Shown here in pieces: positions 35,750 through 45,681 of a stretch of DNA of 64,000 nt; within the stretch, counting starts at the first letter, position 1; each line of letters opens with the position of its first letter. The notes below the pieces were generated by a model, which was given only the letters and a program-made list of their open reading frames with translations, made no database searches and was not told where the DNA came from. Position numbers and translations under genes: made by a program. Where the stretch lies: NCBI RefSeq assembly GCF_005144715.1, contig NZ_SWKR01000002.1, positions 682,001 to 746,000 on the forward strand. Direction: 5' to 3'. This DNA comes from Sphingomonas baiyangensis (lineage in GTDB: Bacteria > Pseudomonadota > Alphaproteobacteria > Sphingomonadales > Sphingomonadaceae).

Positions 35750-37165
35750 GTGAGCGGACACGACCTGATTTCGCATGAGCCGGCAACCGGCGCCGAGCTG
35801 TGGCGCGGGACGTCTGGCGATGCCGATGCCGAAGTGGCGGCCGCGCGCGAAGGGTGGAGCGAATGGGCGGCGCGCCCGCTTGCGGTGCGTATCGAGACGT
35901 TGCGCCGCTTCGCCAATGTCGTGCGATCGAAGGCCGATGCCTTTGCCGATCTGATCGCGCGCGAGACGGGCAAGCCATTATGGGAAGCGCGCTCCGAGGT
36001 CGACACCGTGATCGGCAAGGTCGACATTTCGGTGACGGCGTTTTCCGAGCGCACCGGCCAGCGTCGCATCGAGGCACCGATGGGCGCACGGCTGGCGCTG
36101 CGGCACAAGCCGCACGGCGTGCTGGCGGTGCTTGGGCCGTACAACTTTCCGGCGCACCTTCCCAACGGGCATATCGTCCCGGCGCTGCTGGCGGGCAATG
36201 CGGTGGTGTTCAAGCCCTCGGAGAAAACGCCGGCAACCGGCGCGTTTCTGGTCGAATGCTACCATGCCGCCGGCGTGCCGCCCGCCTCAGTGCGGCTGCT
36301 GCTCGGCGGACCCGATGAAGGGCGGGCGCTCGCGGGGCATGCCGATATCGACGGACTGCTGTTCACCGGATCGGCGCATACCGGCCTCGCGCTCAACCGC
36401 GCGTTCGCCGACAAGCCCGAGAAGATTCTCGCGCTCGAAATGGGGGGCAACAACCCGATCGTGGTGTGGTCGACGCCCGATATCTATTCGGCGGCGGTCG
36501 TCGTCGTCCAGTCGGCGTTCACCAGCGCCGGCCAGCGTTGCACCGCGGCGCGGCGCCTGATCGTAGAGGAACGGCTGTACGAGCCGCTGGTCGAGCAAGT
36601 GGCGAAACTCGCGGGCCGGCTCATCATCGGCGACCCGCACGCCGATCCCGCGCCGTTCATGGGTCCGGTGATCGACAACGAGACCGCCGACATGCTCACC
36701 GAGAGCTTCCTTGAACTCTCGACGCGCGGCGGCCGGCCGATCCGCTATCTCGAAAGACCGATCGAGGGCCGTCCCTTCCTGACCCCCGGCATCATCGACA
36801 TGACCGGCGTGCACGACCGGCCCGATGTCGAACTGTTCGGCCCAATCCTCCAGGTTTCCAAGGCGGCGAGCTTCGAGGATGCGATCGCGCAGGCGAACGA
36901 CACGCGATACGGACTGTCGGCCAGCCTCATCAGCCAGGAACCGCGGCTGTACGACCAGTTCTGGGCGAATATCCGCGCCGGGATCGTCAATTGGAACCGC
37001 CCGACCAACGGCGCAAGCTCGGCGGCTCCCTTCGGCGGGATCGGCTGGTCGGGCAATCACCGCCCGAGCGCCTATTACGCGGCCGATTATTGCGCGTTTC
37101 CCGTCGTCTCCAGCGAGGCCGAGCAGGCGCGTGCTAGCATCGGCATCGGCCTGCGCGAGCAATAG
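35750..37165 (+). CDS. astD: succinylglutamate-semialdehyde dehydrogenase-like
   Basis: A 471-residue NAD-dependent aldehyde dehydrogenase closest in pattern to AstD, the fourth step of arginine catabolism by the succinyltransferase route. The NAD fold and catalytic residues appear: GPYNFPAHLPNGHIVPALLA, FKPSEKTP, the general base Glu in LALEMGGNNP, and the nucleophile Cys in SAGQRCTAARR. The GTG at 35750 has AGAAAGAG upstream. No astA, astB, astC or astE lies nearby, so the pathway assignment rests on sequence alone; another semialdehyde is possible. Confidence 0.82.
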   Translation: MSGHDLISHEPATGAELWRGTSGDADAEVAAAREGWSEWAARPLAVRIETLRRFANVVRSKADAFADLIARETGKPLWEARSEVDTVIGKVDISVTAFSERTGQRRIEAPMGARLALRHKPHGVLAVLGPYNFPAHLPNGHIVPALLAGNAVVFKPSEKTPATGAFLVECYHAAGVPPASVRLLLGGPDEGRALAGHADIDGLLFTGSAHTGLALNRAFADKPEKILALEMGGNNPIVVWSTPDIYSAAVVVVQSAFTSAGQRCTAARRLIVEERLYEPLVEQVAKLAGRLIIGDPHADPAPFMGPVIDNETADMLTESFLELSTRGGRPIRYLERPIEGRPFLTPGIIDMTGVHDRPDVELFGPILQVSKAASFEDAIAQANDTRYGLSASLISQEPRLYDQFWANIRAGIVNWNRPTNGASSAAPFGGIGWSGNHRPSAYYAADYCAFPVVSSEAEQARASIGIGLREQ

Positions 37166-37173
37166 CCGTACCG

Positions 37174-37479
37174 TCAGCGCAGCAGCTTGGGCGCCTCGCG
37201 CTGCAACTTGGCCCGCAATTTATCAGCGAACAGCGCCAGAAACGGCGGCAGGTCGATCGTGGCGCGCGCCCTGCCCTCGAGCAGCTCGATCCGCGCGGCC
37301 ACGCGCTGCCCGAGCGCGGCGACTGTGAATTCGAACACATCGTCGCTCGCCCACCGATGCTCGGTGATGCTGCCGCCGGGAAACATCTCCGCCAGCTTGC
37401 CCGTGCCGCCGTCGATCCGACGGCGAACCTCGGCATTGTCGAGATTGTGGGGAATGTCGACGGTGATCGGATCGGTCAT
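37174..37479 (-). CDS. polyhydroxyalkanoic acid system family protein
   Basis: A 101-residue protein with the start [20 protein letters not shown] and an [18 protein letters not shown] tail that matches the PHA-granule-region family (PF09650 type). Such proteins occur with polyhydroxyalkanoate genes and may bind granules or acyl chains, but no reaction is known. It overlaps the VOC gene stop by four bases, at the end of the phoH operon. A phasin gene lies 3 kb upstream, which supports a PHA context. Confidence 0.75.
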   Translation of the reverse strand: MTDPITVDIPHNLDNAEVRRRIDGGTGKLAEMFPGGSITEHRWASDDVFEFTVAALGQRVAARIELLEGRARATIDLPPFLALFADKLRAKLQREAPKLLR

Positions 37480-37901
37480 GTCGCGAACAGCATCGAATCG
37501 TCGGCGAACGCCTTGAACTCCAACGCGTTGCCCGATGGATCCTGGAAGAACATCGTAGCCTGCTCGCCCGGCTGGCCTTCGAATCGGATATGCGGCGCGA
37601 TGCCGAAGGCGATGCCCGCCGACTTCACACGTTGTGCGAGCTCCTGCCACGCGTCCATCGTCAGCACGATGCCGAAATGCGGCACCGGCACGTCATGCCC
37701 GTCGACGGCATTGTGATGCGCCGCCGGCCGCATCGCGGGATCGAGATGCGCGACGATCTGGTGGCCCTGGAAATCGAAATCGATCCAGTGCGCGCTGCTG
37801 CGTCCCTCGGCACACCCCAGCACGTCGCGGTAGAAGTGCCTCGCAGCCTCCAGATCATGCACCGGAAACGCGAGGTGGAAAGGCCGCAGTCCGGCCATCA
37901 A
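37476..37901 (-). CDS. VOC-family (glyoxalase-fold) protein
   Basis: A 141-residue vicinal-oxygen-chelate protein: [22 protein letters not shown] forms the first module and [18 protein letters not shown] with [18 protein letters not shown] the second, with candidate metal residues His and Glu (LEFKAF). The fold includes glyoxalase I, fosfomycin-resistance and dioxygenase enzymes; the substrate cannot be inferred. The start overlaps the corC stop by four bases and the stop overlaps the next gene by four, so it is translated within the phoH operon. Confidence 0.87.
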   Translation of the reverse strand: MMAGLRPFHLAFPVHDLEAARHFYRDVLGCAEGRSSAHWIDFDFQGHQIVAHLDPAMRPAAHHNAVDGHDVPVPHFGIVLTMDAWQELAQRVKSAGIAFGIAPHIRFEGQPGEQATMFFQDPSGNALEFKAFADDSMLFAT

Positions 37902-38809
37902 TGCGCCTCCGACGCCATTGGCGGATGCAGCCGCAGCCGCGATACGCGGCGGGTATCGGCCTCGAGTATCTCGAGCGTCCAGCCGCTGTCATGTTCGAGC
38001 CGCTCGCCCACTTCGGGCACATGCCCGGCGAGCACGAAGGCCAGACCGCCGAGCGTCTCGACATCCTCCTCTACGTTCGCCAGCCGTGCATCGATCCGCT
38101 CGGCGACGTCCTCGAGTTCGGCGCGCGCGTCGGCCTCCCAGACGCCGCCATCGACGGGCGACATCAGCACATTGGGCGCGTCGTCATGCTCGTCCTCGAT
38201 CGCGCCGACGATCTCCTCGATGAGGTCCTCGATGGTGATGAGCCCTTCGGTGCCGGTATATTCGTCGAGCACCACGGCCAGATGCGTGCGGCTCGTCTGC
38301 ATCTGGAGCAGCAGGTCGATGGCACCCATCGATTGCGGCACGAACAGCGGCTGGCGGATGAGCTCGCTCACGCTGGCAGGCGGTGGCGCGCCGGCGGCTA
38401 GGATGTTGAACACGTCCTTGATGTGCACCATGCCGATCACGTCGTCGAGGCTCTCGCGATAGACGAGCAGGCGGCTATGGCCTTCGGTCGCGAAGCACTG
38501 GACGAGATCGGCGAAGGCGATCTTTTCCTCGACCGCGACGATATCGGCGCGCGGTACGCCGAGGTCGCCCGCATCGCGCTCGCCGAAATGCAGCAGGTTG
38601 CGGACCATCTGTCGCTCGACGGGCGCCAGATCGCCCGCAATCGGGCGCTCAGCCTCGTCCTCATGCGTGGCGATGACTTCCTCGAGCCGCTCGCGCAGCG
38701 TCTCGTGCGCCTCCTCGCCGAACAGAAAGGCGCGCAGGCCGCGCCATATTCCACCCGAATCGCCGCTGCTGTTGCCGGCAGCGGCGCTGCTACTGGAGCC
38801 TTCTTGCAT
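37898..38809 (-). CDS. CorC/HlyC-type CBS-domain protein
   Basis: A 303-residue cytosolic protein with two CBS domains ([19 protein letters not shown] and [20 protein letters not shown], the latter continuing into [21 protein letters not shown]) and a C-terminal CorC_HlyC domain ([31 protein letters not shown]). It lacks the DUF21 membrane domain of full hemolysin-like exporters. CorC-type proteins are linked to magnesium/cobalt efflux. An N-terminal Ser/Gly/Ala-rich tail of about 20 residues is unusual but short. It follows ybeY by nine bases, a conserved order. Confidence 0.92.
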   Translation of the reverse strand: MQEGSSSSAAAGNSSGDSGGIWRGLRAFLFGEEAHETLRERLEEVIATHEDEAERPIAGDLAPVERQMVRNLLHFGERDAGDLGVPRADIVAVEEKIAFADLVQCFATEGHSRLLVYRESLDDVIGMVHIKDVFNILAAGAPPPASVSELIRQPLFVPQSMGAIDLLLQMQTSRTHLAVVLDEYTGTEGLITIEDLIEEIVGAIEDEHDDAPNVLMSPVDGGVWEADARAELEDVAERIDARLANVEEDVETLGGLAFVLAGHVPEVGERLEHDSGWTLEILEADTRRVSRLRLHPPMASEAH

Positions 38810-38818
38810 TGGGGGTCG

Positions 38819-39328
38819 TCAGTCCTCTGTCACGGGATAGGGGTCGTGCAGGCCGAGTGCCGCGAGCGCATCGCGCTCGATCGCCTCCATCGCCTCCGCT
38901 TCCGCGTCTCCCTGATGGTCATATCCTAGCAGATGGAGGCAGCCATGGACAATCAGGTGCGCGGCATGATCGGCGAGCGGAATGTCGCGATCGGCGGCTT
39001 CGGCCGCGCACACGCCATGCGCCAGCACGATATCGCCCAGCAGCACCTCGCCGTCGTCGCTGTTCTGCGTCACGGTATCGAGCAGGTCGGGCTGGATCAT
39101 CGGAAACGAGAGCACGTTGGTGGGCTTGTCCTTTGCGCGATACTGGCCGTTCAGCTGCTGCACCTCCGCGTCGGACGTCAGGCGCACGGCGACTTCGACA
39201 TGCACCGGCGCGCTTGCCCAGCCGGCCTGTGCGGTGCGCGCCAGTGCCGCCTGCATCGCGCGTTCGGCGAGCGCTTCCCATTCGTCATCGGGCCACGGCG
39301 CCTCAACGAGGACCGCGACATCAAGCAT
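38819..39328 (-). CDS. ybeY: endoribonuclease YbeY
   Basis: A 169-residue zinc RNase that matures 16S rRNA and takes part in ribosome quality control. The zinc motif HGCLHLLGYDH (HxxxHxxxxxH) and the upstream RAKDKPTNVLSFPM are diagnostic. ATG 39328 (MLDVAVLVEAPW) overlaps the phoH end by eight bases; a longer in-frame start has no homology. PhoH-YbeY-CorC is the classical gene order. Confidence 0.95.
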   Translation of the reverse strand: MLDVAVLVEAPWPDDEWEALAERAMQAALARTAQAGWASAPVHVEVAVRLTSDAEVQQLNGQYRAKDKPTNVLSFPMIQPDLLDTVTQNSDDGEVLLGDIVLAHGVCAAEAADRDIPLADHAAHLIVHGCLHLLGYDHQGDAEAEAMEAIERDALAALGLHDPYPVTED

Positions 39329-40319
39329 TGCCGCCCTCATAGGCGTCGACGATCCGGCCGACGATCGGGTGTCGCACGACATCGGCCGTGGTGAAGCGGA
39401 CGATCGACAGGCCGGGAATGGCCTCGAGCCGCGTCACCGCATCGTTGAGGCCCGACGCGCCGACGCCGCCCGGCAGATCGACCTGTTTCGGGTCGCCGCA
39501 CACCACCATGCGACTGTTCTGGCCGAAGCGCGTAAGAAACATCTTCATCTGCATCGGCGTGGTATTCTGCGCCTCGTCGAGGATGACGAACGCGTCGGCC
39601 AGCGTGCGCCCGCGCATGAAGGCGATCGGCGCGATCTCGATCTCGCCCGAGGCGATGCGCCGTTCGACCTGCTCGGCGGGGAGGCAATCGTACAGCGCGT
39701 CGTACAGCGGACGCAGATAGGGATCGACCTTGTCCTTCATGTCGCCGGGCAGGAAGCCCAGCCGCTCGCCCGCCTCGACGGCAGGGCGCGAGAGGATGAG
39801 TCGCTGCACCGAGCCGGTGATGAGCTGCGCCACCGCCTGCGCGACCGCGAGATAGGTCTTGCCCGTGCCCGCCGGCCCCAGCGCGAAGATGATGTCGTTC
39901 GAGATCAGCTCGCGCATATAGTGCGCCTGCGCCGCCGAGCGCGGCACGATCGTCTTCTTGCGCGTGCGGATCATGATCGGCGGCGGCGCCGAAGGATCTC
40001 GCGCGATGATGCCGTCGAGCGTAGGTTCGGAGGCCATCGCGATCACCGCATCAACGAGGCCGGGATCGATCTGCTGCCCCTGAAGCAGTCGCGCATTGAG
40101 ATCGCGCAGCGCATCGCGCGCCAGTGCCACTGCTTCGGCCGAACCCTCGATGGCGACCCGATCGCCGCGCGCGGTGATGTATACGCCGAGCCGGTTCTCA
40201 AGCGCGACGAGGTTGGTATCGTATTCGCCGAACAGCTGCGGCAGCAGTTCGGGACGATCGAAGTTGAGTTCGGCGCGCGATCGTTCGCCCGCACGCGCGG
40301 GTACCGGCTTGCGGCTCAT
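39321..40319 (-). CDS. phoH: PhoH-family ATPase
   Basis: A 332-residue PhoH-like protein with Walker A FALGPAGTGKTYLAVAQA and Walker B AFVILDEAQNTTP, as in the PhoH/KH-PhoH RNA-helicase-related family. It has a short N-terminal segment with a KH-like SAEAVALARDAL helix. It probably acts in RNA processing together with YbeY. It heads the phoH-ybeY-corC-VOC-PHA operon. The usual upstream gene miaB is not here: the 150 bases before it hold no gene that I can see. Confidence 0.94.
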   Translation of the reverse strand: MSRKPVPARAGERSRAELNFDRPELLPQLFGEYDTNLVALENRLGVYITARGDRVAIEGSAEAVALARDALRDLNARLLQGQQIDPGLVDAVIAMASEPTLDGIIARDPSAPPPIMIRTRKKTIVPRSAAQAHYMRELISNDIIFALGPAGTGKTYLAVAQAVAQLITGSVQRLILSRPAVEAGERLGFLPGDMKDKVDPYLRPLYDALYDCLPAEQVERRIASGEIEIAPIAFMRGRTLADAFVILDEAQNTTPMQMKMFLTRFGQNSRMVVCGDPKQVDLPGGVGASGLNDAVTRLEAIPGLSIVRFTTADVVRHPIVGRIVDAYEGGNA

Positions 40320-40469
40320 GCAGTCCCTTCGGGCAAATATGCCGCTGCCGCAGCGATGTCGGCATCTCGGCCGAGCCGGACGACATCACGCATGCGAAGC
40401 GGGCATTTCATGCATGTCACCTTGCCAGACGCCAGCTGACGCGCACAGCCCTAATCGCCGTGATGCGGA

Positions 40470-40832
40470 TCAACCGCGGCCAGTGAACTGGCCCATCGCC
40501 GAACGGCCGAAGCCGGCGATGATCTCGCCGATCTCGCGCGCCTGCGACACCGATCGCGAACCCTGGTCGCGCATATAGTCGGTCTGGATACGCATCACTT
40601 CGCTCAAGTCGCTGGCCTGTGCGGCGGCGCGCATCGCGGCGAAGGCCTCGCGCGTATTGAGCTCGGCTTGTTCGAGCATCGTCAGCCCGAGCTTCGCGCC
40701 CTGATCCTGCATGGCCTCGCCAGCAGCGCCCATGCGATCGGCGGTCTCGCGCATCTCGTCGCCCGCCTGCGACGCTGCCTTCGCGGCGCCCTCGACGGTT
40801 TCACGCGCTGCATCCTGCGGGTTCCTGGCCAT
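40470..40832 (-). CDS. phasin-like protein
   Basis: A 120-residue helical protein, Ala/Gln/Met-rich, with TMLEQAELNTREAFAAMRAAA and EVMRIQTDYMRDQGSRSVSQA, which fits the Phasin_2 pattern. Phasins coat polyhydroxyalkanoate granules. AAGGA five to six bases before the ATG is a good ribosome site. It lies between lepA and the phoH operon on the same strand, with 150 bases separating it from phoH. Confidence 0.8.
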   Translation of the reverse strand: MARNPQDAARETVEGAAKAASQAGDEMRETADRMGAAGEAMQDQGAKLGLTMLEQAELNTREAFAAMRAAAQASDLSEVMRIQTDYMRDQGSRSVSQAREIGEIIAGFGRSAMGQFTGRG

Positions 40833-40889
40833 GCGATATCCTTAGCTGACTGGTTGCGCGATGGACGCGCGAGCAGGCGGCAGGTTCCG

Positions 40890-42686
40890 TCAGCTATCGT
40901 CGCCCATGCGCAGCGCCGCGATGAACGCCTCCTGCGGGATCTGCACGCTGCCATATTCGCGCATCCGCTTCTTGCCTTCCTTCTGCTTGTCGAGCAGCTT
41001 GCGCTTGCGGCTGATGTCGCCGCCATAGCATTTGGCGGTGACGTCCTTGCGCATCGCGGCGATCGTCTCGCGCGCGATCACCTTGCCGCCGATCGCCGCC
41101 TGGATGGGAATCTTGAACAGGTGGCGCGGGATCAGGTCCTTCAGCCGCTCGCACATGCCGCGCCCGCGGCTCTCGGCGGTCGAGCGGTGGACGATCATGC
41201 TCAGCGCATCGACGGGCTCGGCATTGACCAGCACGCTCATCTTGACGAGGTCGCCCTCGCGATAGCCGATCTGGTGATAGTCGAAGCTCGCATAGCCGCG
41301 GCTGATCGACTTCAGCCGGTCGTAGAAGTCGAACACCACTTCGTTGAGCGGCAGCTCGTACGTGGCCTGCGCGCGCCCGCTCACATAGGTGAGGTTCTTC
41401 TGAATGCCGCGCCGATCCTGGCAGAGCTTGAGGATACTGCCCAGATACTCGTCGGGCACATAGATCGTCGCCTCGATCCACGGCTCGGCGATGCTTTCGA
41501 TCTTGTTGGGGTCGGGCATGTCGGCGGGATTGTGCAGCTCGATATGGCCGCCGCCATGCGTCAGCTCGATCTGATAGACCACCGAGGGCGCGGTGGTGAT
41601 GAGATCGAGGTCATATTCGCGCGTCAGCCGCTCCTGAATGATCTCGAGATGCAGCAGCCCCAGAAAGCCGCAGCGATAGCCGAAGCCGAGCGCGGCCGAG
41701 GTTTCCATCTCGAAGCTGAACGATGCGTCGTTGAGCCGCAGCTTGCTGATCGATTCGCGCAGCTTCTCGAAGTCGTTGGCGTCGACCGGGAACAGGCCGC
41801 AGAACACCACGGGCTGCACTTCTTTGAAGCCTTCGAGCGGTTCGGCGGCGGAGCGCTTGGCGTCGGTCAGCGTATCGCCGACGCGCGCCTGCGCGATTTC
41901 CTTGATCTGCGCGGTGATGAAGCCGATCTCGCCGGGGCCGAGGTCGGGCAATTGCTCGATCTTGGGCCGGAAGCAGCCGACACGGTCGATGAGATGCGTC
42001 GTGCCCGCCTGCATGAACTTGATCTGCTGACCGCGCTTGAGCGTCCCCTCCATCACGCGCACGAGAATGACGACGCCCAGATACGGGTCGTACCAGCTGT
42101 CGACCAGCATCGCCTTGAGCGGCGCGTCGGCATCGCCCTTGGGTGCGGGAATGCGCTCGACGATGGCGTCGAGGATCTCGTCGATACCGATGCCCGATTT
42201 CGCGCTTGCGAGCACGGCGTTCGACGCATCAAGGCCGATCACGTCCTCGATTTCGGCGCGGACCTTTTCGGGTTCGGCGGCGGGCAGATCGATCTTGTTG
42301 ATGACGGGCACGATCTCGTGGTCATGCTCGATCGACTGGTAGACATTGGCGAGCGTCTGCGCCTCGACGCCCTGCGCGGCATCGACCACCAACAGCGCAC
42401 CTTCGCACGCCGCCAGGCTGCGCGAGACTTCATAGGCGAAGTCGACATGCCCCGGCGTGTCCATGAGATTGAGCACATGGCCCTTCCATTCGAGGCGGAC
42501 GGTCTGCGCCTTGATGGTGATGCCGCGTTCCTTCTCGATCTCCATGTTGTCGAGGACCTGCGCCGACATCTCGCGTTCGGTCAGGCCGCCGGTGCGCTGG
42601 ATGAGGCGATCGGCCAGCGTCGACTTGCCGTGGTCGATATGCGCGATGATCGAGAAGTTGCGGATCTTGGAGATATCGGTGCTCAT
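40890..42686 (-). CDS. lepA: elongation factor 4
   Basis: A 598-residue translational GTPase that promotes back-translocation or helps initiation under ionic stress. GTPase motifs are [17 protein letters not shown] and NKIDLP. The EF4-specific C-terminal domain is present ([21 protein letters not shown] at the end). The ATG at 42686 ([12 protein letters not shown]) is the family start. No neighbouring lepB is seen, so the usual lepA-lepB pair is broken here. Confidence 0.96.
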   Translation of the reverse strand: MSTDISKIRNFSIIAHIDHGKSTLADRLIQRTGGLTEREMSAQVLDNMEIEKERGITIKAQTVRLEWKGHVLNLMDTPGHVDFAYEVSRSLAACEGALLVVDAAQGVEAQTLANVYQSIEHDHEIVPVINKIDLPAAEPEKVRAEIEDVIGLDASNAVLASAKSGIGIDEILDAIVERIPAPKGDADAPLKAMLVDSWYDPYLGVVILVRVMEGTLKRGQQIKFMQAGTTHLIDRVGCFRPKIEQLPDLGPGEIGFITAQIKEIAQARVGDTLTDAKRSAAEPLEGFKEVQPVVFCGLFPVDANDFEKLRESISKLRLNDASFSFEMETSAALGFGYRCGFLGLLHLEIIQERLTREYDLDLITTAPSVVYQIELTHGGGHIELHNPADMPDPNKIESIAEPWIEATIYVPDEYLGSILKLCQDRRGIQKNLTYVSGRAQATYELPLNEVVFDFYDRLKSISRGYASFDYHQIGYREGDLVKMSVLVNAEPVDALSMIVHRSTAESRGRGMCERLKDLIPRHLFKIPIQAAIGGKVIARETIAAMRKDVTAKCYGGDISRKRKLLDKQKEGKKRMREYGSVQIPQEAFIAALRMGDDS

Positions 42687-42875
42687 GATGCGCGGCGCGT
42701 TAGCACCGAACCCGGCACTTGCCAAAGCGCCGTTGGACCGGGGGTGCGCGCTGTGCAGGCGTGCGCCGCGTTCGCCGGAAAACTTACCGGATTCGTCACA
42801 ATCTGACGCTGTTCGTCATTATTCGCATGGCCGTGCCGCCGTTACGCTCTCGCCCATCAACCAAGGGGAGCGACC

Positions 42876-43667
42876 ATGGCACGGAAAGCAGGCGGAACGA
42901 TCGGATTGGTGGCGGCAGCGGCGTTGCTGGCGAGCGCGGCGACGCCGGCCCATGCGCAGAAAAAGGGCAAGAAGGACGCCGAAGTCGCGCTGGCGACCTG
43001 CCCGGCGAGCCTCGGCACCATCGCTGTCGTCGATGGCGACACGCAAGGGTGGACCAAATACGGGCTCGGCAGCCCGCGCGGGCTGATCGTGGCGATGGCG
43101 CAGCAATCGGGCTGCTTCACGCTCCACGATGCGGCATCGGGCAAGCCAGCCGACTTTCTCGTCAACGCGATCGCGGGCGACAAGGAGGAGATTGACGAGG
43201 CCGTCAACATGGCCAAATCGGCGGTGATGCAGGGCGCATTGCAATCGGGCGCGCTCAGCGCAGTGAGCCGCGTTCCGATGCTCGGCAGCGTGATGGGAAT
43301 GTTTGGCGGGTTCGGCGGCAAGAAGAAGACGGTGGCCGCCGGCCTGCGCGTCCTCAATCCTGCCACGGGGCAGACGGTGGTTGCCGGCAGCGGCACCGCA
43401 TCCAAATCGACGTTCAGCTTCGGCAATGCCGGGCTTCCGGTGGGCGTGATGGCGAACAACGCCTATGCCGCCGCCGCACGGCAGCAGATCGCGGCGAACG
43501 GCTATGGTGAATATGTCGGCTACACCGAATCGAAGGACGGCAAGCTGCTCGCCTCGGCCTTCGCGATGGCCTTCAATGAAATCGTCGGGCAATCCGCGGC
43601 GCTGGCGGCGGTGCGGCCGCAGCCGGCCGCGGCACCGGCGACGGCTGCCACGCCAGCGGGCAAATAG
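42876..43667 (+). CDS. exported CsgG-like protein
   Basis: A 263-residue secreted protein. A signal peptide (GTIGLVAAAALLASAATPAHA, cut before QKKGK) is followed by a lysine-rich start and a domain resembling CsgG/HfaB: LGTIAVVDGDTQGWTKYGLG, VAMAQQSGCFTLHD, and a later NPATGQTVVAGSGTA. The resemblance is in the pattern of first strand, helix and small-residue loop, not a certain match. An Ala/Pro-rich tail follows. No lipobox cysteine was seen. GGGGAG five bases upstream is a good ribosome site. Function unknown. Confidence 0.6.
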   Translation: MARKAGGTIGLVAAAALLASAATPAHAQKKGKKDAEVALATCPASLGTIAVVDGDTQGWTKYGLGSPRGLIVAMAQQSGCFTLHDAASGKPADFLVNAIAGDKEEIDEAVNMAKSAVMQGALQSGALSAVSRVPMLGSVMGMFGGFGGKKKTVAAGLRVLNPATGQTVVAGSGTASKSTFSFGNAGLPVGVMANNAYAAAARQQIAANGYGEYVGYTESKDGKLLASAFAMAFNEIVGQSAALAAVRPQPAAAPATAATPAGK

Positions 43668-43715
43668 GGCGAGCGGGTAACACGGCTTGGCATATGGCCG
43701 GCCGGCGAGCATGGT

Positions 43716-44705
43716 GTGGCGATGATATCGCGCACGCTGCTCGCCGGCCTTGCCGCCATGGCCTTCTCGACGCCCGCCGCCGCCCAGACGCTGCTGGTCG
43801 GCAACAAGGGCGAGAACTCGCTCAGCCTGATCGATCTCGGCAACGGGCGAGAGTTGCGGCGGCTCGAAACCGGGCCCGCGCCGCACGAGATCGCGATTTC
43901 GCCCGACGGGCGCACCGCCGCGATCGTCCATTATGGCGGCAGCGGCATCGATCTGTTCGATGTGGCCAGCGCGACACTGATCGAGCGGATCGACATCGCG
44001 CCCAATCAGCGGCCGCACGGGCTGGTCTGGCTGCCCGACGGACGGCTGGTCGCCACTGCCGAAGGCAGCGACAGTCTGGCCATCGTCCGCGTCGCGCACA
44101 CGGGCGACGGGCCGCGCGTTCGCCAGGTGCCGACGGGGCAGCAGGGCAGCCACATGGTCGCCGTCTCGCGTGACGGCGCGCGCGCCTATGTGGTCAACAT
44201 GCGCTCGGCCAGCGTCAGCGTGATCGATCTGGCACGCGGCGCCAAGCTGCGCGACATTCGCGTCGGGCGCGAGCCCGAGGGGATAGCGCTTTCGCCCAAG
44301 GGCGACCGGCTGTGGATCGCCGACCGGGGCGGTGCTCGGCTGCATGTGTTCGATACCGCGACGATGCGCGAGGTCGGCTCGGTCGGCGTAGGCGCAGTAC
44401 CGATCCGCGTCGCGATCAGCCCGGATGGCCGCCATGCCGTCACGTCCAATTTCGGGGACGGCACGCTGACGGTGGTCGACACGCAGACGCTTCAACCCGC
44501 GCGCACGATCCGCGTCAGCGGCGACAAGGCGTTCGAGCAGGTGACGATCCTGTTCGATGCGAATGGAGAGCGACTATATGTCGCCGAGACGGGCATCGAT
44601 CGGATTGCCGAAGTCGATTTCGCGAGCGGCCGCGTGCTCGGCCGCCTGCCCGCTGGCAGACAGGGCGACGGGCTGGCGATCTCGCCCGTTTCCGTGCGGC
44701 GCTAG
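43716..44705 (+). CDS. exported beta-propeller (YVTN-repeat) protein
   Basis: A 329-residue secreted protein: signal peptide LAGLAAMAFSTPAAAQ, then about seven blades of the YVTN/YncE type, each near 40 residues with an IDL/FDVAS strand and a PDGRTA or SPKGDRL turn. Examples are LSLIDLGNGRELRRLETG and VSVIDLARGAKLRDIRVG. Such propellers bind partners or act as surface-layer proteins; the activity is unknown. The first GTG (43716) or the ATG at 43722 may be the start. It converges with holB. Confidence 0.85.
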   Translation: MAMISRTLLAGLAAMAFSTPAAAQTLLVGNKGENSLSLIDLGNGRELRRLETGPAPHEIAISPDGRTAAIVHYGGSGIDLFDVASATLIERIDIAPNQRPHGLVWLPDGRLVATAEGSDSLAIVRVAHTGDGPRVRQVPTGQQGSHMVAVSRDGARAYVVNMRSASVSVIDLARGAKLRDIRVGREPEGIALSPKGDRLWIADRGGARLHVFDTATMREVGSVGVGAVPIRVAISPDGRHAVTSNFGDGTLTVVDTQTLQPARTIRVSGDKAFEQVTILFDANGERLYVAETGIDRIAEVDFASGRVLGRLPAGRQGDGLAISPVSVRR

Positions 44706-44736
44706 AACTGCCCACCGCGCAAGGCAGACGCTAGCC

Positions 44737-45681
44737 CTACCGTGCCAGGCGCGTGACGATAGTCGCGAGCTCGAACGTGGCGGTGCCTGCATCCTGTGAC
44801 AGTCGGAGCGCCGCACCGCCCGCCTCGCGCGCCGCGGCATAGGCATCGAGCGCGCTGCGCAGCCGCTCGCCGCTGCGCGAGGCAGCATGCGCGGCGATGA
44901 AGCTCGGCACGCGCTCGACAAAGGCAGCGAAGCGCGGCTGCGCCGTCTTGGCCGCCATCGCCTTGGCGAGCCGGCTGCGGACGCTGTTGTCGGGATCGCC
45001 CTTTTCGGCGAGCGATTCGAGATCGGCCTCGATCGCCGCCAGATCGAGGCCGGCGAAGCGCAGTGCACGTCCCGGCGCCCCTGCCCCGGCCCGCAGCATC
45101 GCCGCGAGGTCGGCTTCCGACGCATCGGGCGTTGCCGCCCGCAACGCCGCTGCCATATCGGCATCGTCGAGCGCGGCGAACCGGAGCACGCGACAGCGCG
45201 AGCGGATCGTCGGCAGCAGTCGCCCGGGCGCGTGACTGACGAGCAGGAACACCGCACCCGCCGGCGGCTCCTCGAGATTCTTGAGCAGCGCATTTGCGGC
45301 GGGCGCTTCCAGATCGTCGGCGCTGTCGATCACGATCACGCGACGCTCGCCAGGCTCGACGGTGCGCGCGAGCAGCGTCTGAAGCCCCCTCACCTGATCG
45401 ACGCTGATGTTGCGGCGCTGGCCCTGTTCGGGCTTCTCGGGATCCTTGGGCAGTCGCTCGAGCACGCGCAGACGGGGGTGCGAACCCGCCGCCACCTGTT
45501 GCGCGGTCATTTCGTCGGCACACGCATGGTCGGCGAGCAGCCGCACCGCCACCTCGCGCGCGAAGCTGGCCTTGCCCACGCCTTCGGGCCCCGCAAGCAG
45601 CCAGGCGTGATGCAGCGTACCCGACGCGAGCGCCGCTTCGAGCGCGCCGCGTGCCGCGGCGTTGCCGCGGACCGGCGTCAT
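44737..45681 (-). CDS. holB: DNA polymerase III delta' subunit
   Basis: A 314-residue clamp-loader subunit. It has a Walker-A-like loop (GPEGVGKASFAREV) and the SRC sensor (IRSRCRVLRF), with no zinc-finger cysteines, as in many alphaproteobacterial delta'. It assembles with gamma/tau and delta to load the beta clamp. It overlaps the tmk stop by four bases, the conserved tmk-holB pair. Confidence 0.93.
   Translation of the reverse strand: MTPVRGNAAARGALEAALASGTLHHAWLLAGPEGVGKASFAREVAVRLLADHACADEMTAQQVAAGSHPRLRVLERLPKDPEKPEQGQRRNISVDQVRGLQTLLARTVEPGERRVIVIDSADDLEAPAANALLKNLEEPPAGAVFLLVSHAPGRLLPTIRSRCRVLRFAALDDADMAAALRAATPDASEADLAAMLRAGAGAPGRALRFAGLDLAAIEADLESLAEKGDPDNSVRSRLAKAMAAKTAQPRFAAFVERVPSFIAAHAASRSGERLRSALDAYAAAREAGGAALRLSQDAGTATFELATIVTRLAR

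Noticed and set aside
40320-40469. 150-base gap before phoH with short palindromes (CGCATGCG, CATGCATG)
   Set aside because: Short palindromes only, no spacing pattern or promoter boxes; no gene, RNA or clear signal seen.
44708-44727. CTGCC/GGCAG short inverted repeat between the propeller gene and holB
   Set aside because: Only a 5-bp stem without a T-run; too weak for a terminator call.
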